DNA from: an uncultured Peptococcaceae bacterium
GTDB lineage: Bacteria; Bacillota; Dehalobacteriia; UBA4068
Length of the DNA stretch: 5,694 nucleotides
Assembly (NCBI GenBank): GCA_947307285.1
Contig: CAMZIS010000085.1
Span: 1-5,694 of the forward strand
Reading direction: 5' to 3'
Shown: one piece after another, positions 5,283 through 5,694 of the stretch
How the letters are laid out: every line of letters starts with the position of its first letter
Position numbering within the stretch: position 1 is the stretch's first letter
Notes under the pieces: generated by a model
The model's input: the letters and a program-made list of their open reading frames with translations, nothing else
Database searches by the model: none
What the model was told of the DNA's origin: nothing
Made by a program: the position numbers and the translations under genes

Positions 5283-5694
5283 TTAGAGCTCATTGCGGCT
5301 GTTGAACAGGTCTTCAACCTGCTCTACGGTGAGCGCTTGGTTTATAAAAAGCCTAAGCTTCGCGGCATTCCGCATGCCCTTGACGTACCACCCCAAATGA
5401 TTACGCATACTGCGTACAGCTAATTCCTCACCTAATCGGGCAGTTGCCACGCTTTCCCCTTCCCTTTTTTGCAGCCAATAGATGCTGCGCTCAACTTGCC
5501 GCTTCAAATGAGCCAGCGCAGTAGCGATCACGATCTCCTCAGTGGGTTGCTCCGGGATGGGTTCGCCGGACAACGCAGCTTTTATTTGCCGGAACAACCA
5601 GGGATTACCGAGCATGCCGCGACCGATCATCAGGCCGTCGCAGCCCGTTTTTTCTTTCATATCCAAAGCGGATGCCACATCCACGATATCGCCA
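5283..5694 (-). CDS. dusB: tRNA-dihydrouridine synthase (DusB type), C-terminal part
   Basis: The frame is open to the right edge and ends at 5283, so about 137 C-terminal residues of a roughly 320-330 residue enzyme are seen; the true start is outside. Dus enzymes are FMN proteins that reduce specific uridines in tRNA using NADPH. The visible part starts in the GDI segment near the end of the TIM barrel. It continues with TGCDGLMIGRGMLGNPWLFRQI, the FMN-phosphate binding region, then the helical tRNA-binding domain with RSMRNHLGWYVKGMRNAAKLRLFIN near the C-terminus. The catalytic cysteine lies upstream and is not visible. Placement directly before greA supports the DusB subtype, since dusB-greA is a recurring Firmicutes pair. 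An apparent GTG at 5684 is only an internal valine codon, not a start. Confidence 0.92.
   Translation of the reverse strand, partial: GDIVDVASALDMKEKTGCDGLMIGRGMLGNPWLFRQIKAALSGEPIPEQPTEEIVIATALAHLKRQVERSIYWLQKREGESVATARLGEELAVRSMRNHLGWYVKGMRNAAKLRLFINQALTVEQVEDLFNSRNEL

Noticed and set aside
5682..5684. GTG as the start of a short 133-residue protein
   Set aside because: The frame continues to the window edge with family-consistent residues (GDI) before it, so this is an internal codon of dusB.

Overview
The window holds seven complete or nearly complete genes and two that run off the ends. No rRNA, tRNA, CRISPR array or insertion sequence is visible. The proteins (GreA, DusB, a YuiD-type divergent PAP2 protein, a PrsW-family protein and a NorM/DinF-like MATE transporter) and the dusB-greA order fit a Firmicutes chromosome of moderate GC. 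Negativicutes or a related clostridial lineage is my best guess. This rests on protein style and gene order only, so the taxonomy is inference.

Left part (1-1578, minus strand). Three genes are closely packed and read leftward. A DJ-1/PfpI-family protein comes first, then a PrsW-family intramembrane protease homologue 31 bases on, then 17 bases later a gene that leaves the window and may be an acetyltransferase-like protein. They look like one operon. A 244-base divergent control region (1579-1822) separates them from a LysR-type regulator reading rightward. This region has a perfect TATAAT -10 for the DJ-1 operon with no good -35. A 19-base inverted repeat is centred about 73 bases upstream of the predicted transcription start, where LysR proteins usually bind. 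Two further short palindromes lie in front of lysR.

Middle part (1823-3257, plus strand). The LysR gene is followed by a small membrane protein of the divergent PAP2 (DUF212/YuiD) family. A possible promoter overlaps the lysR stop. The run ends at a strong hairpin that also works, in reverse, as the last codons and possible terminator of the convergent MATE gene.

Right part (3238-5694, minus strand). The 3' part of dusB (tRNA dihydrouridine synthase) is followed by greA. greA has a near-consensus promoter in the gap and is closed by a GC-rich terminator. After it comes a MATE-family efflux transporter reading frame, which is interrupted by one in-frame amber codon between its third and fourth membrane segments. 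The rest of that frame is intact, and TAG ends other genes here normally. The likeliest reading is a recent nonsense mutation or a base error; a split, translationally coupled transporter is a less likely alternative.

I see no clearly new system. The most testable ideas are the LysR-controlled DJ-1/PrsW operon, the amber-split MATE gene with its unusual SD-less start, and the terminator that doubles as coding sequence.
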